A stretch of 64,000 bases of DNA from Bacteroidia bacterium (lineage in GTDB: Bacteria; Bacteroidota; Bacteroidia; Chitinophagales; UBA2359). The stretch spans positions 62,001 to 126,000 of the forward strand of contig JAUHXA010000007.1 of NCBI GenBank assembly GCA_030427245.1, written 5' to 3'. The position numbers were made by a program, and so were the translations under genes. Positions 28,418 through 37,445 of the stretch are shown in pieces (position 1 is the first letter of the stretch; every line of letters begins with the position of its first letter). The notes under the pieces were generated by a model. It was not told where the DNA came from. It made no database searches and worked only from the letters and a program-made list of their open reading frames with translations.

Positions 28418-29404
28418 ATGAATCCTCTGCAAAAAACAATTACATTTTTGGCAATGAGTTGGTTTTGCTGCGCTACAACAAGTTTGGCACAACAATTCAC
28501 TCAGCTTACTCAATACATGAACAATCAATTGACTTATAATCCTGCCTATGCAGGAAGTAAGGAGGATGTGAATGTAGAAGCAGGCATTAGAATGCAATGG
28601 TTGGGCATTGAAGGAAGTCCTATGACACAAGTTGTAGGAGTTCACTTGCCTGTTGCAGGGATTAAAAGCGGTATTGGACTGAATATTGTCAATGATTTGT
28701 TGGGAGCTGAACGCAATACTGGCTTGATGCTCTCGTATGCTTATCGAGCTAAGCTCGGAGCAAAGTCAAGACTGGCTATTGGCTTCAATATTGGAGGTAT
28801 TCAAAAGAGTCTCAACGGTGATAAGTTGCGTTCACCAAATGGTGATTATATAGGAGGTATTGATCATGGTGATGATTTTATACCTATCGGTGTAGCGTCA
28901 GGATTTTCGCCTGATGCAGGATTTGGTATATACCTCGAAGCAGACAAACTAACGATTGGGTTGTCTGCTCAACATCTATTAGAACCCACAATTAGCTTTG
29001 ATGCACCTTCAAGTGGAAGTTATGACATACACTTCAAACGTCATTTTTTCTTCTTTGGTGCGTATGAAATGGAAATAGGCAATATACTTTTGTATCCCTC
29101 GTTATTGCTAAAGTCTGATTTGGTGAAACTGCAAGGAGAGGTAAGCGCAATTGCTGCATTTGGAGATATTTTCAAAGCAGGCTTGGCATTTAGAGGACTC
29201 GAACCCGATTCTTTTGATGCTATTTCCATATTAGGTGGCATAGATATAAGCAGGCAATTGACGTTCATGTATTCTTACGATTTTACCTTATCTAACCTAA
29301 GAGATGCTAGTTCTGGCTCACATGAATTATCGGTGCATTACAAGATTCAAGATTTACTTCCGACAAAAAAGGGAAAGGCGACCTATACACCGAGATTTTT
29401 GTAA
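28418..29404 (+). CDS. PorP/SprF family type IX secretion outer-membrane protein
   Basis: 328 residues. Signal peptide 1-24 (ends TSLAQQ), followed by the family opening FTQLTQYMNNQLTYNPAYAGSKEDVNVEAGIRMQW and a predicted outer-membrane beta-barrel, with IGGIDISRQLTFMYSYDFTLS near the end. PorP/SprF proteins work with the T9SS, some anchoring it at the outer membrane, others handling type B-sorted cargo. Its place directly before gldK matches the porP-porK-porL-porM-porN order of Porphyromonas, which favours the PorP role over a cargo-specific SprF. Confidence 0.9.
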   Translation: MNPLQKTITFLAMSWFCCATTSLAQQFTQLTQYMNNQLTYNPAYAGSKEDVNVEAGIRMQWLGIEGSPMTQVVGVHLPVAGIKSGIGLNIVNDLLGAERNTGLMLSYAYRAKLGAKSRLAIGFNIGGIQKSLNGDKLRSPNGDYIGGIDHGDDFIPIGVASGFSPDAGFGIYLEADKLTIGLSAQHLLEPTISFDAPSSGSYDIHFKRHFFFFGAYEMEIGNILLYPSLLLKSDLVKLQGEVSAIAAFGDIFKAGLAFRGLEPDSFDAISILGGIDISRQLTFMYSYDFTLSNLRDASSGSHELSVHYKIQDLLPTKKGKATYTPRFL

Positions 29405-29484
29405 GCGAAATTTTGAAAGAAAAACAAATTGAACTAATTTTGCGACTCAAAAATATTTTTTATTTTTTAATATAACTTGTGTTT

Positions 29485-29492
29485 TAAATTTG
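29485..29492 (+). promoter_or_regulatory. Putative -7 box before gldK
   Basis: TAAATTTG (TAnnTTTG consensus) ends eight bases before the gldK ATG at 29501. If used, the message would be almost leaderless. There is no clear TTG partner at 17-23 bases. Confidence 0.4.
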
Positions 29493-29500
29493 CTCTTCGT

Positions 29501-30769
29501 ATGAAAAGATTTGCATTAGGCTGTACTTTGATATTACTTGTATGCGTGAACTTTAGCTGTCAACGCTCCAAACAAGTCAATGATACTGGGCAGGTAATGG
29601 GGGTTTTAGATAGACCTGATTGGAATCATATTAATCCACATGGCATGTCTTACATTCCCTCAGGAACGTTCCACACTGGACCGAGTGATCAAGATGTAAA
29701 CAACTCGCTGGTTCAAAGAAGTAAGTCAAAATCCATCCAAGGATTTTACATGGATGAAACGGAAATTACCAACAACGAATACCGAGAGTTCGTCTATTAT
29801 GTACGTGACTCCATCGGACATACTCTTCTCGATCACTTTGAAGAAGATGATAGTGGAAAACAAAAAATTGATTGGACTTATGATATAGATTGGTCTCCTG
29901 ACTCAGAAGATGCAGGTGCATTGGATAGAATGTTCTATCAAGGAGATGATCAATTTTGGGGTAGAAGAGACATCAATACTGGTGAATTGGTGTTTGAATA
30001 CGATTGGTACGATTGGAAAGCTGCGGCTAAACCTGCCAATAGAAATCAAGCCAGAAGTTCTTTTATCAAAACTGAAAAAGCAAAAATTTATCCTGATACG
30101 TTGGCTTGGGTAAGCGACTTCTCTTACTCTTACAATGAGCCAATGACTCGTAATTATTTTTCTCACCCTGCATTTGATGACTATCCTGTTGTTGGTGTAA
30201 ACTGGAATCAAGCTGCAGCTTTCTGTGCATGGAGAACCAAGTTTTGGAACGACCATGCTAATGTAGAAACAATGAGTGAAGAATTCCGTCTTCCCTTCGA
30301 ACATGAGTGGGAATATGCTGCAAGAGGTGGTCTGGAAAATGCTCCTTATCCTTGGGGTGGACCTTATGTAAGAAACCAAAGAGGTTGTCTTCTTGCCAAC
30401 TTCAAACCTGGTAGAGGTAACTATCCAGAAGATGGTGGTTTCTATACAGTTCGTGCAGATTCTTATCACCCAAATGATTATGGTCTTTACAATATGGCAG
30501 GAAACGTGTCAGAGTGGACTTCAACGGCTTTCTACGAAAATGCCTATTCCTTTGACCATGACATGAACCCTGACATTCGTTACGATGTAAAAGAAGAAGA
30601 TACCCCTACAATGAGAAGAAAAGTAATCAGAGGTGGTTCTTGGAAAGACATCGCATATTATATACAAACAGGTACCCGTCACTGGGAATATCAAGATACT
30701 TCAAAATCTTACATCGGTTTCCGTTCAGCGTTAACCTTCCTAGGTCGTTCTATTGACGATAAATACTAA
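29501..30769 (+). CDS. gldK: Type IX secretion lipoprotein GldK/PorK (formylglycine-generating-enzyme fold)
   Basis: 422 residues from the ATG at 29501 (the open frame begins eight codons earlier, before the signal peptide). Lipobox VNFSC anchors it to the outer membrane. A sulfatase-modifying-factor (FGE-sulfatase) fold follows: MSYIPSGTFHTGPSD, FYMDETEITNNEYREFVYY, PVVGVNWNQAAAFCAWR, EFRLPFEHEWEYAARGG, PWGG, YGLYNMAGNVSEWTS, IRGGSWKD and GFRSAL. It forms the periplasmic ring with GldN/PorN. GldJ is a paralogue, but the gldLMN genes directly downstream identify this one as GldK. Confidence 0.93.
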   Translation: MKRFALGCTLILLVCVNFSCQRSKQVNDTGQVMGVLDRPDWNHINPHGMSYIPSGTFHTGPSDQDVNNSLVQRSKSKSIQGFYMDETEITNNEYREFVYYVRDSIGHTLLDHFEEDDSGKQKIDWTYDIDWSPDSEDAGALDRMFYQGDDQFWGRRDINTGELVFEYDWYDWKAAAKPANRNQARSSFIKTEKAKIYPDTLAWVSDFSYSYNEPMTRNYFSHPAFDDYPVVGVNWNQAAAFCAWRTKFWNDHANVETMSEEFRLPFEHEWEYAARGGLENAPYPWGGPYVRNQRGCLLANFKPGRGNYPEDGGFYTVRADSYHPNDYGLYNMAGNVSEWTSTAFYENAYSFDHDMNPDIRYDVKEEDTPTMRRKVIRGGSWKDIAYYIQTGTRHWEYQDTSKSYIGFRSALTFLGRSIDDKY

Positions 30770-30816
30770 TTTAGCGTTTTTTACTGAACGAATAGCGTTA
30801 CAATTTTTTATCCTAC

Positions 30817-30864
30817 GAAGTTTTCACTACATTGCAATCTCTTTTTGTTGGTAGTGAAAACTTC
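30817..30864 (+). promoter_or_regulatory. Perfect 14-bp hairpin between gldK and gldL
   Basis: GAAGTTTTCACTAC (30817-30830) pairs perfectly with GTAGTGAAAACTTC (30851-30864), loop 20. No T-run follows, so full termination is unlikely. A partial terminator, an RNA-processing site or a 3'-end stabiliser inside the operon would fit and could set the ratio of GldK to the GldLM motor. Confidence 0.6.
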
Positions 30865-30927
30865 CTATGTTGATTTGTTTCAACTAAACTATTTTCTTTT
30901 TAAAAACTTAAAAACTTATTCAACACT

Positions 30928-31734
30928 ATGGCTTGGTATCATTCGCAAGGCTTTCAAAGATTTAAAAACTGGTGGATTGGTTTTGGAGCTGGTATGATTA
31001 TTCTCGGCGCAATGTTCAAGATCCTGCACTGGAAAGGTGCAAACGAAGTATTGATGTTCTCAATGATTTGGGAAGCTTCAATTTTCTTCCTTCAAGGATT
31101 CTTGCCTCCTCACAAGGAGTACTTCTGGGAAAAATTATATCCAGGTTTAGACGACCACAAAGCAAAAGTACAAGCAATTAGTTCAACAGCCGCACCTGTG
31201 GACAATGTAACTAATGAGCTAAACAAACAATTGAACGAGAGTGGTGTAAACCAAAATCTTATTAAAAGATTGGGTGGACACTTAGGAGAATTGGGTAAAA
31301 ACCTTGAATCTCTCTCAGGTGTAACTGGCACTGCTGGTGCAACAAGTGAATATGCTAAAAATGCGAAAGCAGCAGCAGAATCACTTGGTAAAGTAAAGGT
31401 GGCATATGACAAAGCGGCAAACGTTGCTGGAGAGTTGGAAGTAGCTACAGAACATACTCGCAAATATCAAGAGCAAGTTTCTGCAGTTTCTAAAAACTTG
31501 GCGGCATTAAACGCAGTGTATGAATTGGAGTTGCAAGACACCAACAATCACTTGAAAGCAATGAACAAATTCTATGGCAATTTGACCAATGCAATTGAAA
31601 ACTTGAACGAATCTGTAGAAGATACGAAAAAGTACAAAACGCAAATGGCTGGATTGGCTAAGAATCTAAGCTCATTGAACAATGTTTATGGCAACATGCT
31701 TTCTGCAATGTCAATGGGAGCCAAAGGCAAATAG
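30928..31734 (+). CDS. gldL: Type IX secretion / gliding motor protein GldL (PorL)
   Basis: 268 residues. Two N-terminal membrane helices (about 13-35 and 40-60: WWIGFGAGMIILGAMFKILHWKG; EVLMFSMIWEASIFFLQGF), then a long cytoplasmic coiled-coil-like tail. The Glu in IWEASIFF corresponds to the membrane glutamate essential for proton use in characterised GldL. GldL5-GldM2 form the proton-driven rotary motor that powers T9SS secretion and gliding. It lies 158 bases after gldK and 152 before gldM. Confidence 0.94.
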   Translation: MAWYHSQGFQRFKNWWIGFGAGMIILGAMFKILHWKGANEVLMFSMIWEASIFFLQGFLPPHKEYFWEKLYPGLDDHKAKVQAISSTAAPVDNVTNELNKQLNESGVNQNLIKRLGGHLGELGKNLESLSGVTGTAGATSEYAKNAKAAAESLGKVKVAYDKAANVAGELEVATEHTRKYQEQVSAVSKNLAALNAVYELELQDTNNHLKAMNKFYGNLTNAIENLNESVEDTKKYKTQMAGLAKNLSSLNNVYGNMLSAMSMGAKGK

Positions 31735-31886
31735 ACAGTATTACGTAGGAAACTTCAAATTCAAAGAACAAATTCGAGTAATTGTTTAGCTGCAATTGAA
31801 CTTGGATTAGTACAGCGAGCATGGATTTTCCTTAATAGTACGAGCATTGGTAATTTTATTATGTAACCTAAAAAATTAAGTAATAT

Positions 31887-33428
31887 ATGTCTATTCCAAA
31901 GGAACCCCGGCAGCAGATGATCAATATCATGTACTTGGTACTGATTGCACTGCTAGCACTAAACGTGTCCGCCGAAATCCTTAATGCCTTCAAATTATTA
32001 CGTGAAGGCATCCAAACCTCTGAAAATGCCTTGAATACAAAGGTTAATAACACTATGTTATCCTTTGAAGCAAAGGTAGAGAAAGAAAAAAGAGGACAAG
32101 AATATTTAGACGCAGCTAACGTTGCAAGGACTTACTCTAAACAATTTAGAGACTATATTAAGTCTATTGATGCTAAATTAGTAGCAGAAGTAGGTACTGA
32201 CGAGAAGACAGGTGAGTTAATGAAAAAGGACGACTTGGATACTCCAAACAAAATGTTTGTAGAAGAAGGCTTAGGAATGCAACTGCATGATACAATTCAA
32301 GCCTATCGCCAAAAGTTTCTGAGTCTATTAACTGATACTGCTGATAGACGAGTAGCTGAACCTGGTATTACACTTCAAGTGAGTAAAGTTCCGCAGGAGG
32401 CCTTAGATGGTCCTGGCAAAGTGAATTGGGGAACTTATACATTTGGCTCTATTCCAGCTTTGGCTGTAAGAACACTTTTAAGTAAGTATAGCAATGATGC
32501 CGTTGCAAGTGAAGCCGCAATCGTTGATGTATTGTTTGGTAAAGTTGGAGCTAAAACTATTTTGTATGATAAGTTCAAAGTAGCAGCAATTCCAAATTCT
32601 ACCAAATTGATAAAGGGTGAAGATTTTGAAGCTCAAATTTATTTGGCGGCAACAAGTTCGATGTCGCGCCCAAGAATTAGTGCTGGTGGTAGAGGTTTGA
32701 GTCTTGATAGTGATGGTATGGCTGTTTACAAAACAAAAGCATCTTCTGTTGGTAAGCAATCATTGAATATCAGCATTACTACTGAAACGGGCACGGGAGA
32801 GACTAAAACTTATACAGATGTATTAGAATATGAAGTAGTTAATCCTCCTGATCACGTTGCTGTCGTTTCTGCTGATAAGATGAATGTATTTTACATAGGA
32901 GTACCAAATCCGGTTTCTGCTTCTATTACAGGTATTCGTAAAGATCAAACAAAGGTTTCTATGTCTGGCGGTACGATTACTGGTAACGGTGGAAGTTACA
33001 CTGTGACTGTAAACAGTCCTGGTGAAGCTACAGTAAATGTTTCTGGTCCTAAAGCAACAGGCGGAACATATAGTGGTAGTGTTAAATTCCGTGTAAAACG
33101 TATTCCTGACCCGACTGCAAAACTGGGTAATAAAGCTGGTGGAGCAATGGGATCTGGTGAGATGCGTGCTCAACGAGGGGTATTGGCAGTTTTGGAAGAT
33201 TTCGATTTTGATGCAAGATTCAATGTATTGGGCTTCGAAATGACCTACGCTAAACCTCGTCAAGATTTGCAAGTAATCACCAATCAGGGACCTACATTTG
33301 GAGGCCCTGCACAAGGAATGATTAATCAGGCAAGTGTTGGTGATATTTACTACTTTGATAATATTCGAGTAAAAGGACCAGATGGAACTACTCGTAAATT
33401 ACCTACCATGTCTTTTAAGATTAAGTAA
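31887..33428 (+). CDS. gldM: Type IX secretion / gliding motor protein GldM (PorM)
   Basis: 513 residues. One membrane helix near the N-terminus (MSIPKEPRQQMINIMYLVLIALLALNVSAEIL), then a helical D1 domain and three periplasmic Ig-like domains (D2-D4), ending GPDGTTRKLPTMSFKIK. The dimer spans the periplasm and passes motor rotation from GldL to the GldKN ring. An intrinsic terminator follows within ~45 bases of the stop. Confidence 0.95.
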   Translation: MSIPKEPRQQMINIMYLVLIALLALNVSAEILNAFKLLREGIQTSENALNTKVNNTMLSFEAKVEKEKRGQEYLDAANVARTYSKQFRDYIKSIDAKLVAEVGTDEKTGELMKKDDLDTPNKMFVEEGLGMQLHDTIQAYRQKFLSLLTDTADRRVAEPGITLQVSKVPQEALDGPGKVNWGTYTFGSIPALAVRTLLSKYSNDAVASEAAIVDVLFGKVGAKTILYDKFKVAAIPNSTKLIKGEDFEAQIYLAATSSMSRPRISAGGRGLSLDSDGMAVYKTKASSVGKQSLNISITTETGTGETKTYTDVLEYEVVNPPDHVAVVSADKMNVFYIGVPNPVSASITGIRKDQTKVSMSGGTITGNGGSYTVTVNSPGEATVNVSGPKATGGTYSGSVKFRVKRIPDPTAKLGNKAGGAMGSGEMRAQRGVLAVLEDFDFDARFNVLGFEMTYAKPRQDLQVITNQGPTFGGPAQGMINQASVGDIYYFDNIRVKGPDGTTRKLPTMSFKIK

Positions 33429-33471
33429 TTTACTAGAAGAATCATTGGTTTGTATTCCAATATAAAGAACA

Positions 33472-33540
33472 GGGTGCGATAAAATGCTATTCACGTCATA
33501 TTAACTGCTGTGGATGTAAGTTTTATCTCGCCCTTTTTTT
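33472..33540 (+). terminator. Intrinsic terminator between gldM and gldN
   Basis: GGGTGCGATAAAA (from 33472) pairs with TTTTATCTCGCCC (33521-33533) with one G.U and one mismatch, long loop, followed by seven T and an A/T-rich tail. It splits gldN from gldKLM, or reduces read-through. The remaining ~240 bases to gldN are A/T-rich with no gene; a gldN promoter is expected there but no exact TAnnTTTG box was found. Confidence 0.75.
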
Positions 33541-33777
33541 ATTTTTGCAAAGCCAAAAAAATAACGCCATATTTATACTACAATTGATAATTTAGGCGTT
33601 TTTTATAATAACTGACGAACAAGGAAAACAACTCTCTTTTTTAACGACCTTCTCACCTATTCAACTGAAAAGCAATTTCAATTATTTTGGATAATGAAAT
33701 TATCTAAAATGGAAATTGCATAATATATTTTTTAATTTTAATTGTCTTTATTCAAACTTCAAAAATTTTTGGATACA

Positions 33778-34668
33778 ATGAAATACTTCTTATTGCTTGC
33801 AAGCATTTTGTGTTTATGCCTAATAGTTACTCCTGACGTTGCTTTTGCTCAAGAAGATGGCAAAGAAGGTTACGGAGAAGAAGGTGGGGGTGCACCCGCA
33901 GAACCTTCTAATGAACCTGTACCTCTTGTTAGGGATGGTGTTTACGACAAGATTTCGGTAAAAGAGAAAAAAATCTTGGCGTATGATGATATTCGTGAAG
34001 CAGATGTATTCTGGCAAAAACGTATTTGGAGAGTAATTGATACGCAGCAAAAAATGAATTTGCCATTTATATACCCTGAACAACCTTTTATTCAGGTACT
34101 ATTGGATATAATCAAAAAGAATTCTGATGCTCGAATGTTTTTAGATGATAGCTTTGTGACTATCACAACTCAAGCAGACATGGATCAACGTTTAAACTCA
34201 GTAGATACCATTTTTGTGATTGACCCTGTTACTTACGAAGAAAAACAAGAAATTGTTAGAAATGAATTTAACTGGACGGCAGTTAAACAATTCCGTTTGA
34301 AAGAAGATTGGGTTTTTGACGAAGAATCTGCTACAATGCAAACACGTATATTAGGTTTGGCACCAATTCGTGATGTAATTGACGACAACGGTAACTATCG
34401 AGGACAAGAAGCGATGTTTTGGATTTATTACCCAGAATTTCGTAAATACTTCATCAACTACGAAACCTTCAATCCGCAAAACGATGCGATGCGTTTGACT
34501 TGGGATGATATTTTTGAAATGCGCTTTTTTGCGAGTTACATCATGAAAGAGTCCAACATTCAAGATCGTCGTATCAAGGACTATGCTACTGGTCGTGATG
34601 CTTTGATTGAATCTGAAAGAATTAAGATGGAATTATTTGAACAAGAACACAATTTGTGGTCTTATTAA
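33778..34668 (+). CDS. gldN: Type IX secretion / gliding protein GldN (PorN)
   Basis: 296 residues from the ATG at 33778; the frame opens 12 codons earlier, but the signal peptide (MKYFLLLASILCLCLIVTPDVAFAQ) starts here. A Gly/Glu/Pro-rich linker follows, then the GldN family core (DDIREADVFWQKRIWRVIDTQQKMNLPF, MFWIYYPEFRKYFINYETFNPQNDAMRLTWDDIFEMRFFASYIMKESN). It forms the periplasmic ring with GldK. The terminator at 34721 ends the unit. Confidence 0.94.
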   Translation: MKYFLLLASILCLCLIVTPDVAFAQEDGKEGYGEEGGGAPAEPSNEPVPLVRDGVYDKISVKEKKILAYDDIREADVFWQKRIWRVIDTQQKMNLPFIYPEQPFIQVLLDIIKKNSDARMFLDDSFVTITTQADMDQRLNSVDTIFVIDPVTYEEKQEIVRNEFNWTAVKQFRLKEDWVFDEESATMQTRILGLAPIRDVIDDNGNYRGQEAMFWIYYPEFRKYFINYETFNPQNDAMRLTWDDIFEMRFFASYIMKESNIQDRRIKDYATGRDALIESERIKMELFEQEHNLWSY

Positions 34669-34720
34669 TTAATAGACATCTGAAAATGCTTCCGTAGGAA
34701 AAGAAGATTTTTCTATATAC

Positions 34721-34760
34721 AAAAGCCTCAACTTGCTAAAAGTTGGGGCTTTTGTTGTTT
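34721..34760 (+). terminator. Intrinsic terminator of gldN
   Basis: AAAAGCCTCAACTT (34721-34734) pairs with AAGTTGGGGCTTTT (34740-34753) with one G.U, 5-base loop, followed by GTTGTTTTG. Confidence 0.85.
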
Positions 34761-34857
34761 TGTTGAACCAAAATCATTGTAAAGGGTAATACGGGACAAG
34801 GCAAATATGCTTACTTTTACAGTTCAAATTATTAAGGGTTTAAATTATACTTGTACT

Positions 34858-35121
34858 ATGAGTCTCCCAAACAAAATGCTTTTTGGAAAGAAAAATTATA
34901 TGTATGTTCTGATTGGAATCGGATTGATTCTTCTGGGTTTTATTCTAATGAATGTAGGCCCTTCCGAAAACCCAATAGAAAATTACGATGTAGACAAAAT
35001 CTATGGAGTACGTGCAACAATCATTGCCCCCATAGTTATTCTCGCAGGTTTTGGAATGCAGGTAATAGCCATTTTTCTCAAGCCCGAGGAGGCGATAACA
35101 GAGGAAGCTCAAAATCTTTGA
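34858..35121 (+). CDS. DUF3098 small membrane protein
   Basis: 87 residues from ATG 34858; an in-frame ATG at 34807 would add a poorly conserved extension. LFGKKNYMYVLIGIGLILLGFILM and VRATIIAPIVILAGFGMQVIAIFLKP are the two membrane helices and the conserved FGKKNY start of DUF3098. The family is usually found next to ftsX and uppP in Bacteroidota, as here with uppP 211 bases downstream. No specific function is established; a cell-envelope role is inferred from the context. Confidence 0.85.
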   Translation: MSLPNKMLFGKKNYMYVLIGIGLILLGFILMNVGPSENPIENYDVDKIYGVRATIIAPIVILAGFGMQVIAIFLKPEEAITEEAQNL

Positions 35122-35332
35122 TAAGATTGGCATAGTTTTGATGAATAGAAAGCTAATTAAGGCAAGTGTAAAATCAAATAAATGTATGTGAAGCAAATAT
35201 TTGAATTTTACGAAAGGCTAATTTAAGACGTTAGTTTGTCAAATTTATCTATTATTCATCAGTTATACTTCATTTCCGAGGTTTTCCCGAGTTTTCGGGG
35301 CAGGCTGAGGTAAACTATTTATCCTTTCTTTT

Positions 35333-36136
35333 ATGTCTATAATTGAAGCCATCATTTTAGGTGTTTTACAGGGATTGACAGAGTTTTTACCTGTAAGTAG
35401 CAGTGGACACATTGAATTGGGAAAAGCACTCTTGGATGTCAAAGGGGCAGACGATGCTACGTTTACAATTCTCGTTCATGGAGCCACAGTTTTGAGTATC
35501 ATGGTTGTATTTTGGAAAACGATATGGGAACTTATTCAAGGACTCTTTGGGTTTAAGTGGGATAAGGAAACTCAATACATAGCTAAGTTAGCTTTATCCA
35601 TGATTCCCGTAGGCTTAGTGGGGGTATTTTTTGAAGAAGAAATCAACGCTTTGTTTGAAGGGAGAATCGTGATGGTTGGATGTTTTTTAATTCTTACTGG
35701 GGGGATTTTATTTCTCACAAAACTCGAACGAAAAGAAACGAGAGAAGTAGGCTTTAAAGATGCCTTAATAATTGGATTGACACAAGCAATCGCCATTCTA
35801 CCAGGCATTTCTCGGTCAGGAACAACTATATCTACCGCATTGGCTTTGGGAATAAGCCGAGAAAGGGCCACAAGATTTTCCTTTTTGATGGTTTTAGCCC
35901 CTATTTTGGGCGCAACGATTTTGAAAGCCAAAGATTTAATGGAGGCTAGCACAGGAACGGGACAAGATATTGCTGCAATGTCCTATGTTGCAGGTTTTAT
36001 TGCTGCTTTTTTATCTGGAGTAATCGCTTGTAATTGGATGATTGCTTTGGTAAATAAAGGTAAAATTCTTTACTTCTCTATTTATTGCTTTGTTATTGGA
36101 GCAATAGCAATCGGCTATGGAATAATGATTGGATAA
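35333..36136 (+). CDS. uppP: Undecaprenyl-diphosphate phosphatase
   Basis: 267 residues, about eight membrane helices. It removes a phosphate from undecaprenyl diphosphate to recycle the lipid carrier for peptidoglycan and O-antigen. Signatures: GLTEFLPVSSSGHIELG (Glu17, Ser-rich loop, His26) and LPGISRSGTTISTALALG (the Arg-containing second motif). Bacitracin resistance is a known side effect of its overproduction. Convergent with the desaturase gene, only 19 bases apart, with no visible terminator between. Confidence 0.96.
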   Translation: MSIIEAIILGVLQGLTEFLPVSSSGHIELGKALLDVKGADDATFTILVHGATVLSIMVVFWKTIWELIQGLFGFKWDKETQYIAKLALSMIPVGLVGVFFEEEINALFEGRIVMVGCFLILTGGILFLTKLERKETREVGFKDALIIGLTQAIAILPGISRSGTTISTALALGISRERATRFSFLMVLAPILGATILKAKDLMEASTGTGQDIAAMSYVAGFIAAFLSGVIACNWMIALVNKGKILYFSIYCFVIGAIAIGYGIMIG

Positions 36137-36155
36137 GTGATAAACACAACACACA

Positions 36156-37346
36156 CTATACTCTGGCAGGCGCTGCCTTTAATTCCATTATTTGTTTTCC
36201 CTCACCTAATGCTTTCAAGTGATTAAAATGCGACTTCAATGCCCCTAGGAAAGTGGGATATTGATGATAAGGCAAACCAAATTCTTCCGCCGTTTGAGCC
36301 ACAATAGGTGCAATATTGGGATAGTGAATGTGGCAGATATTGGGGAAAAGATGATGTTCCACTTGTGTGTTCAATCCTCCGCATATAAAATTTGCCATCC
36401 AATTTTGAGTGGCAAAATTAGCCGTAGTAAGCATTTGGTGAACAGACCATGCGTGTGTCAAATGACCTGTTTCATCAGGTTCAGGAAAATCTACTTTCTC
36501 TACAATATGTGCCATTTGAAAAACAATCCCTAAGAATAACCCTTCTGTAAACATGGTTATAAGAAACAATCCAAAGACTTGCCACCACGGCAAAGACAAC
36601 AACCACATCGGTAAAAACAAGAAAACCACATAAAAGAATGAACGCCAGAAGAAAAGGTGAAAATATTCTGATTTTGGTGGTGGGGGAGGAGTTATGTGAT
36701 CTCCAAAATCTCTACTGAAAAAATTCTTGTATTCCTGTTTGAAACCACGAATCAACGCCGATAAGCCATACAAAAAGAAAGCATAATATTGTTGAAAGCG
36801 CATTTGAGGCGCATGAGGTCCTTGTGGAGAAAGGCGTAATATTTTTGGTGATACTTCAATATCAAAATCGTGTTCAGGGATGTTGGTATAGGTATGATGA
36901 ACCACGTTGTGTGTTATGTGCCATGCATAAGCGTTTAAGCCTAAAAAGTCAAAAACTCGTCCCAATATACCATTCCAAGTTTTAGAGGAACTGTAAGCAC
37001 CATGTATCGCATCGTGTCCAATGTTGACCCCCGTTAAAGCCTTGAACAAACCAAGTAATATTGCAATAGGAACCAATTGCCAAAAACTGAACCAGTCCGA
37101 AACAAACAATCCATAAAGTAATACCATACCACTGATAAAAAACAAGGATTTAAAAACCATGAATCCATTAGCATGTTTACTCTTCCCTTGTTCTTTAAAA
37201 TAATCATTTACCCTACGATTAAGGGTCTTGTAAAATCCAGCATCTTGATGCTGATCAAATTTGATACTACTCATTGATCTGTTTATTTTTCCCAAAAGTA
37301 GGGATTTTTTAGCCGACAATCTATGAACAGATGAATTATTTTTCAT
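36156..37346 (-). CDS. Membrane fatty acid desaturase (front-end / acyl-CoA desaturase type)
   Basis: 396 residues from ATG 37346; an internal ATG at 37274 (MSSIKFDQHQDAGFY) may be the real start. The three His boxes of di-iron desaturases are present: HDAIH (111-115), HNVVHH (146-151) and QVEHH (328-332), with four to six membrane helices. The Gln in the third box is the hallmark of delta-5/delta-6 front-end desaturases, but there is no fused cytochrome b5, as in other bacterial members. The position of the double bond cannot be predicted safely. Confidence 0.88.
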   Translation of the reverse strand: MKNNSSVHRLSAKKSLLLGKINRSMSSIKFDQHQDAGFYKTLNRRVNDYFKEQGKSKHANGFMVFKSLFFISGMVLLYGLFVSDWFSFWQLVPIAILLGLFKALTGVNIGHDAIHGAYSSSKTWNGILGRVFDFLGLNAYAWHITHNVVHHTYTNIPEHDFDIEVSPKILRLSPQGPHAPQMRFQQYYAFFLYGLSALIRGFKQEYKNFFSRDFGDHITPPPPPKSEYFHLFFWRSFFYVVFLFLPMWLLSLPWWQVFGLFLITMFTEGLFLGIVFQMAHIVEKVDFPEPDETGHLTHAWSVHQMLTTANFATQNWMANFICGGLNTQVEHHLFPNICHIHYPNIAPIVAQTAEEFGLPYHQYPTFLGALKSHFNHLKALGEGKQIMELKAAPARV

Positions 37347-37445
37347 ACAACAAGCACCAAAAGCAATGAGGGCTACATAGATTAAAGTAAAAGCGGATTC
37401 AACATAGAATCTTTTGAAGTCTATTAACTTATTTGTAGCGACAGA

